A stretch of 64,000 nucleotides of DNA, taken from the NCBI GenBank assembly GCA_015075005.1, contig JABTVC010000002.1, positions 62,001 through 126,000 of the forward strand, in the 5' to 3' direction. The stretch comes from Planctomycetia bacterium (GTDB taxonomy: Bacteria; Planctomycetota; Brocadiia; Brocadiales; Brocadiaceae). The position numbers were made by a program, and so were the translations under genes. Below, one piece after another: positions 1 to 8,553 of this stretch (position 1 is the stretch's first letter; the number at the start of each line of letters is the position of its first letter). The notes below the pieces were generated by a model. It searched no databases and had not been told where the DNA came from. It was given only the letters and a program-made list of their open reading frames with translations.

Positions 1-163
1 CTGCGATCGCTGGATAGCCACAAGCCAAAGATATTCCAAGGCAAAGTGGAAGTGCAATCAAAAAAACGAGAAAACCCGCCTTTAAATCGTATTGTAAATT
101 TTGTGTCGGTCCGGCAAGGCCCATCTTTGGAACTTGCCCCTCAGGCAATTTAGACACTGTCAT
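1..163 (-). CDS. SulP-family anion transporter, N-terminal part (runs off the window)
   Basis: Reading the minus strand from the ATG at 161-163 gives about 54 residues, including the segment [20 protein letters not shown]. This matches the first membrane helix of SulP/SLC26-type inorganic anion (sulfate or bicarbonate) transporters, which typically begin with a short cytoplasmic stretch and then a D-x-x-AG-x-x-V-x-x-x-ALP-x-CLGIA helix. An AGGAGG ribosome binding site lies at 167-172, a few bases before the ATG, which supports this start. The rest of the gene lies left of the window, so the STAS domain and substrate cannot be judged. Confidence 0.7.
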   Translation of the reverse strand, partial: MTVSKLPEGQVPKMGLAGPTQNLQYDLKAGFLVFLIALPLCLGISLACGYPAIA

Positions 164-353
164 ATACCTCCTCTTACAAAAACGTTAGGTGTTTACGGAA
201 CTTACTTAAAATGGCCTCCTTTTTGCCAATGCCACAAAACATAGCAAAAATATCATTTTCCCTTCGTATTCGGCTTAGCCCGACCTTCGCAATTCGAGGG
301 GTATACGAGCCGCTAAGCCGGTAAATACAAGGGGTCATGTAAAAAGGTCGGCA

Positions 354-566
354 CTACAGACCCGTCTGTCCGGTGGCATAAACCTTGGGCGGCGGTTGAC
401 CGAGAAGCGTCAATCCCAGTTGCGCGAAAAGAAGAGAAACATCCTTTTCCAGTTGATGCCAGATGGGACGGATGGAAAGAGTCCCTTTCAAATCCTTAAA
501 AGCTTGTTCAACGCGAGTCAATAGCAAATAAAATTCCCAGGCGATTTCAGGGAAAGCCGCCTGCAT
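354..566 (-). pseudogene. IS1634/IS4-type transposase remnant, internally deleted
   Basis: The 70-codon frame contains TRVEQAFKDLKGTLSIRPI followed by HQLEK, the typical C-terminal DDE block of IS1634/IS4-superfamily transposases, in which the Glu of VEQAFKDLK is the last catalytic residue. It then jumps directly to a tail ending QPPPKVYAT, which resembles the extreme C-terminus of the same proteins. The intervening 80 or more residues and the whole N-terminal half are missing, so this is a dead fragment. No terminal inverted repeats were identified around it. Confidence 0.65.
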
Positions 567-639
567 ATGGGAACGAAGCAGAACTTTATTAAAAAACGCA
601 CATAAAAAAATATTTTAAGTCGTAAGTGGCGTCGGACAC

Positions 640-1098
640 AACTTATTACTTTTCAATGCTTTGCGACTAATATTTGCCCTTGATTTGTCTCTTTATTCCT
701 GTTCCACAAAAGACGGGCTTCTTGCCATCGATGACACGGGTTGCCCTCAACCCTTTGCAAAAAAGACCGAAGGCGCAAAATGGCAATATTGCGGACCTGT
801 CAAGCGGGAAGAAGTCTGTAATGTCGGAGTCGGCGCTGCCTTCGTCTCACAAGCAAAGCACTTCCCTGTTGACATAATACCCTATCTCCCTGCCTCTGAA
901 TTCCCAAGAGAAAAAAGCAATTCTCAATTTAAAGACAAAATACAAATCGCTAGAGAACTTTTCGACCTCTGCTCACAAAGCTTCGGTTTCTCAGGCACAG
1001 CATTCGACTCATGGTATGCCGCAGCCAGGCTCTTTAAACACATCCATTATGTTCCGCATTTTCGATACGTGTTGTCAATAACTTTGAAATTCCTATAA
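640..1098 (+). pseudogene. IS701-like DDE transposase fragment
   Basis: The frame contains AIDDTGCPQPFAKKTEGAKW, then the segments GPVKREEVCNVGVGAAFVSQ, PYLPASEF and ARELFDLCSQ. This is the block around the first catalytic Asp (IDDTG) of IS701-like DDE endonucleases. Normal proteins of the group are around 400 residues. Here about 115 recognisable residues remain and both ends degrade into unrelated sequence, with a probable frameshift near 700. It is a fragment with no functional reading frame. Confidence 0.6.
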
Positions 1099-1423
1099 AC
1101 GTATCAAAAATTATTCCAAAAAGTGCTCTTCGTAAAAAAAACATAAGTGCTTGTTATTTATAGTGTGTATCGTCTGAAATAAAAAATGCAATACACAGGT
1201 GCATAGCCAGCGCATTACAAAATGAAACACTGTTTTCATTTTGCACCACTACAATTTGCAATTACATCCGATTATTAAGGAAAAATTCTTTATAAATCAA
1301 GGGTCGGTAGAGTAGAAACAGACGACGAGAACTTAGGCAGAAGTTTGTTTTCTCTGTTTGCTGGCTGGTTTCCCGCCAGTGCCACCATATCTCCGCCATA
1401 TACTTATCATCTGCCCCCCTCGT

Positions 1424-1459
1424 CAAACCGTGCATGCGATTTTCCCGCACACGGCTTTC
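1424..1459 (-). ncRNA. Group II intron domain V (catalytic hairpin)
   Basis: On the minus strand the sequence AAAGCCGTGTGCGGGAAAAT, continuing CGCATGCACGGTTT, folds into the short two-part hairpin typical of domain V: AGCCGTG pairs with CACGGTT, and GCG pairs with CGC around a GGGAAAAT loop. The AGC catalytic triad position is present. It lies directly 3' of the maturase stop, followed by a domain VI-like stem. Confidence 0.7.
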
Positions 1460-1473
1460 CGACAGTCTTCTTC

Positions 1474-2823
1474 TTAAGCTTTCACAGGTTGTCTGACAGG
1501 AACATATTTTGTTGGGTCTATTAGCCCATATCTATTGACTAATTCCTTAAACGCTCCTCGATTATAGAGCTTGCTCCTGCGCTGACTTTTCCTCTTATAA
1601 TATCTCGTCAATCTCTTGAAAAGATAATATCGTAGGTCTCTTTTCGCCTTGTTTGGATACGTTACTCCCTCTATTGTGAAGTAATTTATCCATCCTATTG
1701 TTATTGCATTCAATTCATTAGCTACTTTTTCCGCCGCTTTATGCCCATTGCTCTTGAGGTAGTTTCCTATCTTTTCCCTAACCTTCTTTTGTGATTTCTT
1801 GCTTGGTTCTATGTTCCAGTATTTCTTGTGTTTCCTACCAAACAAATCTTCTGAGAAGGATATGGTATGTCCGAGAAAGTCAAAGCTCTCTTCTTCAGCT
1901 TTTACTATTTTACTCTTATCCTCGTTAAGACTCAGCTTTAACTTCTTTAACAACCTGTTGAGATAGTCTAATGCTTCACGAGGTATTCGCTTTGCCATCA
2001 ATACCCAATCATCCGCATAACGTATGATTGTTATCCCATACTTATAGAAAACCCCATTCTCTCTATTGACTGCTTTGTCGAGCATGTGCAGATATATGTT
2101 TGCTAATAATGGTGATATTACGCTTCCCTGCGGTGTTCCTATCTTATTTTTCCTCCCGCCACCTGGTTTGCTTTCCTCTACCACCGGTGCTTTTAACCAC
2201 ATTTTTATCAAGTGCAGTACGTTCTTGTCGCTTATCCTCATCCCTATTAACAGTAACAATTCCTTGTGCGGTATCGTGTCAAAATAAGAACTAAGGTCTG
2301 CATCAAATACCTCTGTTTTCCCTTCTCGCAGTTTTTCTTTGATTTTCTTCACAGCATCGCCCGCTGAACGCCTCGGTCGGAATCCGTAGGAGCTATCTTC
2401 AAAGTCTGCTTCGAATATCGGCTCTATTACAAGCTTTACACTCATCTGCACTACCCTGTCTTTTATCACAGGGATTCCCAATGGTCGTGTCTTACCGTTG
2501 GTTTTAGGTATGTACACTCTCAGTACCGGCTGTGGTTCGTAGGTTTTGTTTTCAAGTTCCTCTATTATCTCTCCAAGAAACTTCTCCACCCCGTATGACT
2601 CCACATCTTCAAATGTAATCCCGTCTGCCCCGGCGCTTCCTCCATTGGCTTTGCAACGCTTGTACGCCTCTCTCAAAAAATGCAACATTCTCACCTTGTC
2701 ATACAATACATAAAAGCGAAATCCTTCTTCCTGTTTGGCTTTTCGATATAGTTTACGCTGAAAGTCTCGGACTCTTTCCTCATCGCTCTTTTGCGATTTC
2801 GGTATTGCTTGTAGGTCTCCCAA
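1474..2823 (-). CDS. Group II intron reverse transcriptase/maturase
   Basis: This 449-residue protein copies intron RNA into DNA and helps the intron fold and splice. The catalytic YADD motif lies at about residue 269 (IIRYADDWVLMAK), preceded by the palm and finger blocks with GIPVIKDRVVQ and GFRPRRSAGDAV. The C-terminal part is a maturase (GIIM) domain with GWINYF and a basic stretch. There is no HNH endonuclease domain at the end, so insertion probably relies on target-primed priming at nicks or replication forks, as for other endonuclease-minus families. An AAAGGAGG ribosome binding site lies just upstream of the ATG. The frame is intact, so the element may still be active. Confidence 0.93.
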   Translation of the reverse strand: MGDLQAIPKSQKSDEERVRDFQRKLYRKAKQEEGFRFYVLYDKVRMLHFLREAYKRCKANGGSAGADGITFEDVESYGVEKFLGEIIEELENKTYEPQPVLRVYIPKTNGKTRPLGIPVIKDRVVQMSVKLVIEPIFEADFEDSSYGFRPRRSAGDAVKKIKEKLREGKTEVFDADLSSYFDTIPHKELLLLIGMRISDKNVLHLIKMWLKAPVVEESKPGGGRKNKIGTPQGSVISPLLANIYLHMLDKAVNRENGVFYKYGITIIRYADDWVLMAKRIPREALDYLNRLLKKLKLSLNEDKSKIVKAEEESFDFLGHTISFSEDLFGRKHKKYWNIEPSKKSQKKVREKIGNYLKSNGHKAAEKVANELNAITIGWINYFTIEGVTYPNKAKRDLRYYLFKRLTRYYKRKSQRRSKLYNRGAFKELVNRYGLIDPTKYVPVRQPVKA

Positions 2824-3358
2824 TACAATTTCCTCCTTTCTTTGTAAACGCTAACTGAAGTAATGCCCCTTCGCTACGGTGAAGTTATGTTGTCTTCACC
2901 ATCTTCACTACTATGGGCATCTCCGACTTCTCATTATCCCGCTATACCCTTCGGCTTCCCTTATAGTATGCGTTTCGGTCATCAACCTGAACAATGAGAC
3001 CTCCCAAGTTCATATATATACCTTTTACAATCATACCGTCACTCTCAACTCCGACGACACCGCATAGTTCTACCGTTTGTCTCTTTCTACTTATGCGATT
3101 ACAGATTTCGCCCAATCCGGGAGGCTCATCTATCGTGTTTTTAGCGTAACGAAGCCTGCGTGTTCGCTTGCGCTACGGTCTGACTGCTCGCTACAGGGAA
3201 CTCGAACGCATTCATCGCTGTTTACGTCCTCCCGTGAGGTTTTCTGCCTCTTTCACTACCGCCCGAACGGTCAATTGGCGGGTTGGATTTGCACCAACTG
3301 AATATATACGCTTCTTGGCGTACCGGGAATAGCGCTAAAAGCGTCTTTCAATCCGATG

Positions 3359-4705
3359 TTATGTTGTTTCAAAATATTTTTTATGTTCCCATTCGGTCAC
3401 CTGTATCCTGTATTCATCCCATTCTGCCATTTTTGAATGAATGTATATCTGATACGTGTGTGAACCTAATGCCTGTTCCATTATTTTGTCCTTCTTTAAT
3501 TCCCCAATGGCCTCACTTAAGCACCCAGGGAGGGTAGCAATATTTCGATATGCTAATTCATCCTTATTGAATTCATAAACATTCTCTTCTACAGGATCAG
3601 GCGGGGTAATACCTCTTTTAATACCATCAAGCCCTGCCTCCAACATTACCGCAAGGGCAAGGTAGGGATTATTACTGGGGTCAGGGCATCTTAATTCTGC
3701 CCTCACTGACTGCTCCCTCCCCAGGGAGAATCGTGGAATCCGTATCAGGGCAGAGCGATTCCTTTGCCCCCAACAGACGTATACCGGCGCTTCATACCCA
3801 GGTACTAACCTCTTATAAGAATTCACTGTTGGGGATAAGATAGCACTCATCGCACGAACATGCTGGAGTTGCCCTGCGACAAACTGTTTTGCCACCTTAC
3901 TGAGTTTATATGCGTCCTTTTCATCAAAGAAGATATTTTTTCGCGTTTTCACATCGAAAAAACTTTGATGACAGTGCATTCCACTGCCACATACCCCAAA
4001 GATAGGTTTAGGCATAAACGTGGCATATAAATCGTGCTGATGCGCAATGGACTTTACTACCTGCTTAAAGGTCAAGGCATTTTCAGCCGTTTTCAATGCC
4101 TCAGCATATTTGAAGTCAATCTCATGTTGACCAGGAGCTACTTCATGGTGGCTCATTTCAACTTCGAGCCCCATTTTTTCCAGGGCAAAAATGATATCCC
4201 TTCTTACATTTCCCGCAAGGTCTCTTGGCGAAAAATCGAAATAACTTCCCACGTCGTGCGGCGTAGGCTCCACCTGCCCATTGTTTTTTGGTTTAAATAA
4301 GAAAAATTCCAGCTCTGGTCCCACATTGTATTCAAAGTTCATCGCCTGCGCATTTTTAATTGCCCTCTTCAGAATATAGCGTGGATCTCCCTCAAAGGGA
4401 GAGCCGTCGGGCATATAGACGTCACAAAAGAGCCTGGCAGTCGCTTCTTCTTTCTCCCATGGAAGCAAGGCATACGTGCTCGTATCAGGCTTTAGATACA
4501 TGTCACTTTCGCAGATCCTCGTAAAACCCTCAATTGAAGACCCATCAAACCATATCCCCTTTTCAATGGATTCACGGAATCTCTCAACCGGTATCGTAAC
4601 GGCCTTGATATTTCCGTTAATATCGGTAAATTGTAACTGGACAAGTTTTACATTTTCTTCTTTCGCGCGATTGATAATTGCCAAATCTATATGCTCATTA
4701 GTCAT
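3359..4705 (-). CDS. glnA: Glutamine synthetase, type I (GSI-alpha-like)
   Basis: This 448-residue enzyme joins ammonium to glutamate using ATP. Visible family signatures are WFDGSSIEGF near residue 53, the metal-binding GPELEFF, HCHQSF, the loop around VPGYEAPVYVCWGQRNRS, and RCPDPSNNPYLALAVML. The length and the C-terminus (AEWDEYRIQVTEWEHKKYF) fit the shorter GSI-alpha group of Firmicutes and thermophiles rather than GSI-beta. I see no NLYDLP adenylylation motif, so control by feedback or a regulator protein is more likely than GlnE. The ATG at 4705 has a purine-rich AGAAAGG site upstream. The gene stands alone and is followed by the group II intron. Confidence 0.96.
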   Translation of the reverse strand: MTNEHIDLAIINRAKEENVKLVQLQFTDINGNIKAVTIPVERFRESIEKGIWFDGSSIEGFTRICESDMYLKPDTSTYALLPWEKEEATARLFCDVYMPDGSPFEGDPRYILKRAIKNAQAMNFEYNVGPELEFFLFKPKNNGQVEPTPHDVGSYFDFSPRDLAGNVRRDIIFALEKMGLEVEMSHHEVAPGQHEIDFKYAEALKTAENALTFKQVVKSIAHQHDLYATFMPKPIFGVCGSGMHCHQSFFDVKTRKNIFFDEKDAYKLSKVAKQFVAGQLQHVRAMSAILSPTVNSYKRLVPGYEAPVYVCWGQRNRSALIRIPRFSLGREQSVRAELRCPDPSNNPYLALAVMLEAGLDGIKRGITPPDPVEENVYEFNKDELAYRNIATLPGCLSEAIGELKKDKIMEQALGSHTYQIYIHSKMAEWDEYRIQVTEWEHKKYFETT

Positions 4706-4766
4706 GTAACTTTTACCTTTCTATAGCATTACCCTATAAAAACTCCTTTTGTGTGTAAGTCCTTTG

Positions 4767-4824
4767 CCTCCCTTTCATCCCCTCCTTGAGAAGCAGGGAA
4801 AACAGAACAGGGGTGGTCATTTGG
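4767..4824. repeat. Short intergenic repeat, copy 1 (second copy near 56433-56488)
   Basis: A CCTCC-rich stretch with the core CCCCTCCTTGAGAAGCAGGG is followed by an AAAACAG and GGGGTGGTCATT tail. A related stretch with the core CCCCCTCCTTGCGAATGAGG and an AAACAGGG-TGATTCATTTTGG tail lies at 56433-56488. Both are intergenic and partly self-complementary (CCTCCTT against an A/G-rich arm), so they look like members of a dispersed short palindromic repeat family. Confidence 0.5.
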
Positions 4825-4886
4825 ATGTGACCGTGCTTTGATATGCATTATACCTTAAAAAAAATAGAACGCATAAAAGCCTTTTG

Positions 4887-4915
4887 ATTTTAATACTATT
4901 GCCACCAAAAAACAA
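4887..4915 (-). promoter_or_regulatory. Possible sigma-70-type promoter for glnA
   Basis: On the minus strand TTGTTT (4910-4915) and TAAAAT (4887-4892) are separated by 17 bases and lie about 180 bases upstream of the glnA ATG. The -35 match is weak, so this is only a candidate. Confidence 0.3.
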
Positions 4916-4943
4916 GCAATTTATAACCAGACACGATATCGTC

Positions 4944-4972
4944 TTGACACGATAAACCCATCATGCTAAACT
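4944..4972 (+). promoter_or_regulatory. Sigma-70-type promoter ahead of the MOSC gene
   Basis: A perfect TTGACA (4944-4949) and TAAACT (4967-4972) are separated by exactly 17 bases. Transcription would begin near 4979, giving a leader of about 105 bases before the ATG at 5085. No recognisable riboswitch was seen in the leader. The rest of the 4706-5084 gap holds the repeat at 4767-4824 and nothing else I can name. Confidence 0.6.
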
Positions 4973-5084
4973 TTGCTTTTATAGGGCAAATTCCAGAATC
5001 TTACAAAATTTCTCTTTTCTATAAATACATTTATAGTGTCCGGAAAGAACGCCAGTCAATTGGAAAAACATTAGGAATGCTATC

Positions 5085-5546
5085 ATGGGAAAGGTTGTTG
5101 CCGTCTGCATAAGTGAAAAAAAGGGTACCCAAAAGCGCGATGTCGGGACATGCAGACTGATTGAGCAATTTGGTTTAGAGGGAGATGCCCACGCAGGAAA
5201 GTGGCACCGTCAGACCAGCTTACTGGCCCGTGAAAGCGCAGACATTATGCGCGAAAAAGGATTAAAGATAAAAAACGGCGACTTTGGAGAAAATATCGTT
5301 ACGGAAGGCATTGAACTAAAATCCCTTCCTATTGGAACCGTTTTAAAAATCGGTGATGGCATAACCATCCGGATAACCCAAATCGGCAAGCTATGCCACG
5401 ATCGTTGCGCCATCTATTATACTGCCGGCGACTGTATTATGCCACGGGAAGGTATCTTTGCCGAAATCCTTACTGGCGGCACGATTAAAACAGGGGATGT
5501 AATTACACTACTCGAAAAAGCTACGGAGAGAGAAGCAAAGACATGA
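5085..5546 (+). CDS. MOSC-domain protein
   Basis: The 153-residue protein is a stand-alone MOSC (molybdenum cofactor sulfurase C-terminal) domain. It shows the characteristic start VVAVCISEKKGTQKRDV, the GLEGDAHAGKWHRQ segment, and FGENIVTEGIELKSLPIGT. Single-domain MOSC proteins are thought to handle molybdenum cofactor or sulfur transfer. Cysteines in the segment from CHDRC to CIMPREGIF could carry such a function. It overlaps the following MogA/MoaB-type gene by four bases (ATGA), so the pair is cotranslated and a role in molybdenum or tungsten cofactor handling is likely. The partner enzyme is not visible here. Confidence 0.85.
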   Translation: MGKVVAVCISEKKGTQKRDVGTCRLIEQFGLEGDAHAGKWHRQTSLLARESADIMREKGLKIKNGDFGENIVTEGIELKSLPIGTVLKIGDGITIRITQIGKLCHDRCAIYYTAGDCIMPREGIFAEILTGGTIKTGDVITLLEKATEREAKT

Positions 5547-6073
5547 TACGAGCGGCAATTCTAACGCTAAGCGACAAAGGTGCAAGGGGAGAACGGGAAG
5601 ATAAGAGCGGCGAGGTGATCCGTGATATGCTAACGGGGATAGACGCCACGATCACGGCATACGAAGTCATCCCTGACGAAAAAGACCTTATAACAAAAAA
5701 ACTCCTCGAATTCGCAGAAAAGGCAGACCTCGTTGTCACAACTGGCGGAACAGGCGTAGGCCCCAGAGACGTTACCCCTGAGGCAACACGGGCAGTCATT
5801 GGAAAGGAATTGCCCGGTTTTGGAGAAGCCATGCGCAGGGAGGGACTCAAACATACCCCAAGGGCTATGGGCTCAAGGGCTATTGCCGGAATTTACAAAC
5901 AAACCCTCATTGTCAATCTTCCGGGCAGCCCAAAAGGCGTTGCGGAAAACCTGGCCGTTATCCTCCCGGTCATACCGCATACCATCGGCCTCATCAAGGG
6001 CAAGGTAAGCGACTGTGCAAAAGATCGCGAAAAACACACGGAAGCGAATCCACCAAAAACAAATCTATTCTAA
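5543..6073 (+). CDS. Molybdopterin adenylyltransferase-like protein (MogA/MoaB family)
   Basis: The 176-residue protein has the MoCF-binding fold with the motifs TTGGTGVGPRDVTPEA (near residue 72) and NLPGSPKGVAEN (near residue 133). In characterised members these bind molybdopterin, which is adenylated before metal insertion. MogA and MoaB cannot be told apart reliably from motifs alone, so no symbol is given. It starts in an ATGA overlap with the MOSC gene, which places both in one operon. The C-terminus carries about 20 extra charged residues. Confidence 0.88.
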   Translation: MIRAAILTLSDKGARGEREDKSGEVIRDMLTGIDATITAYEVIPDEKDLITKKLLEFAEKADLVVTTGGTGVGPRDVTPEATRAVIGKELPGFGEAMRREGLKHTPRAMGSRAIAGIYKQTLIVNLPGSPKGVAENLAVILPVIPHTIGLIKGKVSDCAKDREKHTEANPPKTNLF

Positions 6074-6325
6074 ATCCATTTCATTATAGACGACGGCTCT
6101 TTTGCTCACCAACCTCTCAGACATAATCCCTGCATTACGGCCCGCTGAAATGATCCGCAAGGCCAGTCCCCCAGGACTTTGAACATAGCCGTGCTTAATG
6201 GTCGATTCGCTCCATTCCATAACCTACAGGTTACATTATGTAGGGTGGCCTTCGTCGTGAGCGCTCAGTCGAACAATTAAAGCGCCGGTTTTTGTGCCGA
6301 ATCCACCAACAACGTTTCAGGAAAA
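6074..6325. other. Intergenic stretch, no gene seen
   Basis: No reading frame with coding character was found between the MogA/MoaB stop and the inverted repeat. The stretch contains a phrase TAGGGTGGCCTTCGTC that echoes the GGGTGGATT-type ends of the adjacent repeat. Confidence 0.4.
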
Positions 6326-6442
6326 GATGGATTCGCTTACCAGACTGTGCCAAATGAACTTTATTGCTTAAAAAGTGGGGAAGAAATCTCACGAAAGAAG
6401 GTAAAATTGCCCATTTGGCACAGTCTGTACGCTTAATCCACC
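6326..6442. repeat. MITE-like inverted repeat
   Basis: CAGACTGTGCCAAATG at 6341-6356 is repeated as a perfect inverted copy at 6412-6427. The homology extends outward imperfectly (GATGGATTCGCTTAC on the left against GGTGGATTAAGCGTA read inward from the right). The arms enclose 55 bases without a reading frame. The size and terminal inverted repeats suggest a miniature transposable element or a dispersed palindrome lying upstream of the RM operon. Confidence 0.55.
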
Positions 6443-6585
6443 CTACTATATTACCAAACCGATCGAGTAATTCAGATTTGGATATATATTTAATTTTCGT
6501 TTAAAAAATGTCTTGTAATTCATGGTATAGTAACTGAGCTTGTCAAAGCGTGGCGGACGCAAGAAAAAGTAACCTTGGAGAAGAT

Positions 6586-8553
6586 ATGAATTTAGCACAA
6601 CATAACATGATCGTAAACTTTATTTGGGGAATTGCGGATGACTGTCTGCGCGATGTCTATGTGCGCGGTAAATATCGCGATGTGATTCTTCCCATGACGG
6701 TAATCCGCAGAATTGACGCCTTGCTTGAACCTGCCAAACAGGCTGTTCTCAAGATGAAGGAACAGCTGGATAAAGCAAAGGTCACCAACCAGCATCCGGC
6801 GCTCTGCCAGGCTGCGGGTCAGGCTTTTTACAACACGAGTCCCTTTCTTCTGCGCGACTTAAAATCCCGCACCTCACAGCAAAAGTTAAAAACTGATTTT
6901 GAGACCTATCTCGATGGTTTCTCTCCGAATGTGCAGGAGATTCTGGAAAAGTTTAAGTTCAGGAATCAGATCCCCACCATGATTGAATCGGATATTCTCG
7001 GGTTGGTTATAGAGAAATTCACCAATACAGAAATTAACCTGAGCCCTAACCCGGTGCTTGATGTCGATGGCGATGTTCGCCTTCCTGCACTGGATAACCA
7101 TTCTATGGGGATGATCTTTGAAGAGCTGATTCGCCGTTTCAACGAAGAAAACAACGAAGAGGCGGGAGAACATTTTACGCCCCGTGACGTTGTCAAACTG
7201 ATGGCAAAACTCATCTTTCTGCCTGTTACAGAAAAAATCGAGTCCGGCACCTATTTGGTGTATGACGGCGCCTGCGGGACCGGCGGCATGCTTACCGTGG
7301 CGGAAGATACGCTCTTGCAGCTCGCAAAAGAGCATGGGAAAGAGGTGGCAATTCACCTTTACGGACAGGAATCACAGCCTGAAACGTACGCCATTCTCAA
7401 GGCTGACCTTCTATTGAAAGGTGAAGGCGCTGAAGCTGAAAACATGAAGTTCGGCTCGACTCTCTCCGCCGATGGCCATCCGTCAAGTGAATTTGATTTT
7501 ATGCTCTCCAATCCACCTTACGGCAAAAGCTGGAAAACCGATCAGGAGCGCATGGGCGGCAAAGGGGAAATTAAAGACCACCGATTTGTGATCAACTATA
7601 ACGGTGACCCTGAATACAAGATGATCACCCGTTCCAGCGACGGGCAGATGTTGTTTCTCGTAAACAAGCTATCAAAAATGAAAGACAATACTGCCCTTGG
7701 AAGCCGTATTGCCGAAGTTCATAACGGATCATCCCTTTTTACCGGAGATGCCGGACAGGGTGAAAGCAACATTCGCCGATGGATTATTGAAAACGACTGG
7801 CTGGAGGCAATTGTTGCCCTGCCGGAAAACATGTTCTACAACACAGGCATCGCCACTTATATATGGCTTTTGTCTAACCGAAAATCAGAAGAGCGCAAAG
7901 GCAAGGTGCAGTTGATTGACGCCAGCGGCTGGTTCGTGCCGCTTCGCAAAAACCTCGGCAAGAAAAACTGCGAGTTTTCCGAAGAGCAGATTCGGCAGAT
8001 CGCCGATTTGATTGTAAATCCCAGAGAAACCGAGCAGTCCAAAATCTTCCCTAATGAAGCCTTTGGCTATCACAAAATTACGGTTGAACGCCCTTTGAGG
8101 CTGAAAGATATTGACCCAGAAAAAGCCTATTATCCAAAGGAAATAAAGGCGCTTGTTGCAGAAGGAAAAACTGATGAAAACGGCATTCCGGTAATCAGAA
8201 AAATCCACAAATCAGGCAAGGCTGATCCTCTGCATGGTCTGTTTGGGCGGACTATTGATGGTAAAAAATGCGTGGTAGAGTATGAGCCGGATACCAATCT
8301 TCGGGACACGGAACAGGTCCCCTTATTGGAAGATGGCGGCATAGAAGCATTTTTCAAGCGTGAAGTTCTTCCCTATGTGCCGGACGCATGGATTGACGAA
8401 AGCAAAACCCAGATCGGCTACGAAGTTTCCTTTACCAGGTACTTTTATAAACCAGTCCAGATGCGGACGCTTGATGAAATCATGAAGGATATTCGTGCCA
8501 TTGAGAAAGAGACGGATGGACTGTTGAATGATATTGTGGGGGATGGAAAATGA
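6586..8553 (+). CDS. hsdM: Type I restriction-modification methyltransferase subunit (locus 1)
   Basis: HsdM transfers a methyl group from S-adenosylmethionine to adenine N6 and pairs with HsdS. The SAM-binding motif YDGACGTGG lies near residue 225 and the catalytic NPPY near residue 308. An N-terminal helical HsdM domain precedes them and a long C-terminal region follows. A GTG at 6550 is in frame, but the ATG at 6586 has GGAGAAG directly upstream and begins with the expected NLAQHNMIVNFIWGIAD, so I chose 6586 (655 residues). The stop overlaps the next gene (ATGA). The frame is intact although the downstream nuclease genes and hsdS are broken. Confidence 0.93.
   Translation: MNLAQHNMIVNFIWGIADDCLRDVYVRGKYRDVILPMTVIRRIDALLEPAKQAVLKMKEQLDKAKVTNQHPALCQAAGQAFYNTSPFLLRDLKSRTSQQKLKTDFETYLDGFSPNVQEILEKFKFRNQIPTMIESDILGLVIEKFTNTEINLSPNPVLDVDGDVRLPALDNHSMGMIFEELIRRFNEENNEEAGEHFTPRDVVKLMAKLIFLPVTEKIESGTYLVYDGACGTGGMLTVAEDTLLQLAKEHGKEVAIHLYGQESQPETYAILKADLLLKGEGAEAENMKFGSTLSADGHPSSEFDFMLSNPPYGKSWKTDQERMGGKGEIKDHRFVINYNGDPEYKMITRSSDGQMLFLVNKLSKMKDNTALGSRIAEVHNGSSLFTGDAGQGESNIRRWIIENDWLEAIVALPENMFYNTGIATYIWLLSNRKSEERKGKVQLIDASGWFVPLRKNLGKKNCEFSEEQIRQIADLIVNPRETEQSKIFPNEAFGYHKITVERPLRLKDIDPEKAYYPKEIKALVAEGKTDENGIPVIRKIHKSGKADPLHGLFGRTIDGKKCVVEYEPDTNLRDTEQVPLLEDGGIEAFFKREVLPYVPDAWIDESKTQIGYEVSFTRYFYKPVQMRTLDEIMKDIRAIEKETDGLLNDIVGDGK

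Larger units (their letters stand above)
1303..3294 (-). mobile_element. Group II intron (about 2 kb) with its own reverse transcriptase
   Basis: The minus strand shows the expected order: a structured 5' ribozyme region (about 2830-3294), a reverse transcriptase/maturase ORF (1474-2823), a domain V hairpin (1424-1459) and a long domain VI stem whose arms GGCAGA and TTCTGCC lie near 1335-1416. The 5' end is proposed at GTGCAAATCC (3294) because group II introns usually start GUGYG or similar. The 3' end is placed near the CTACTCTAC motif at 1305-1318. Both boundaries are inferred. The element sits about 65 bp past the glnA stop codon, so it does not interrupt that gene. Confidence 0.75.

Noticed and set aside
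661-1098. 145-codon ORF as an intact gene
   Set aside because: Only the central block of a transposase is recognisable; both ends are out of register with the family.
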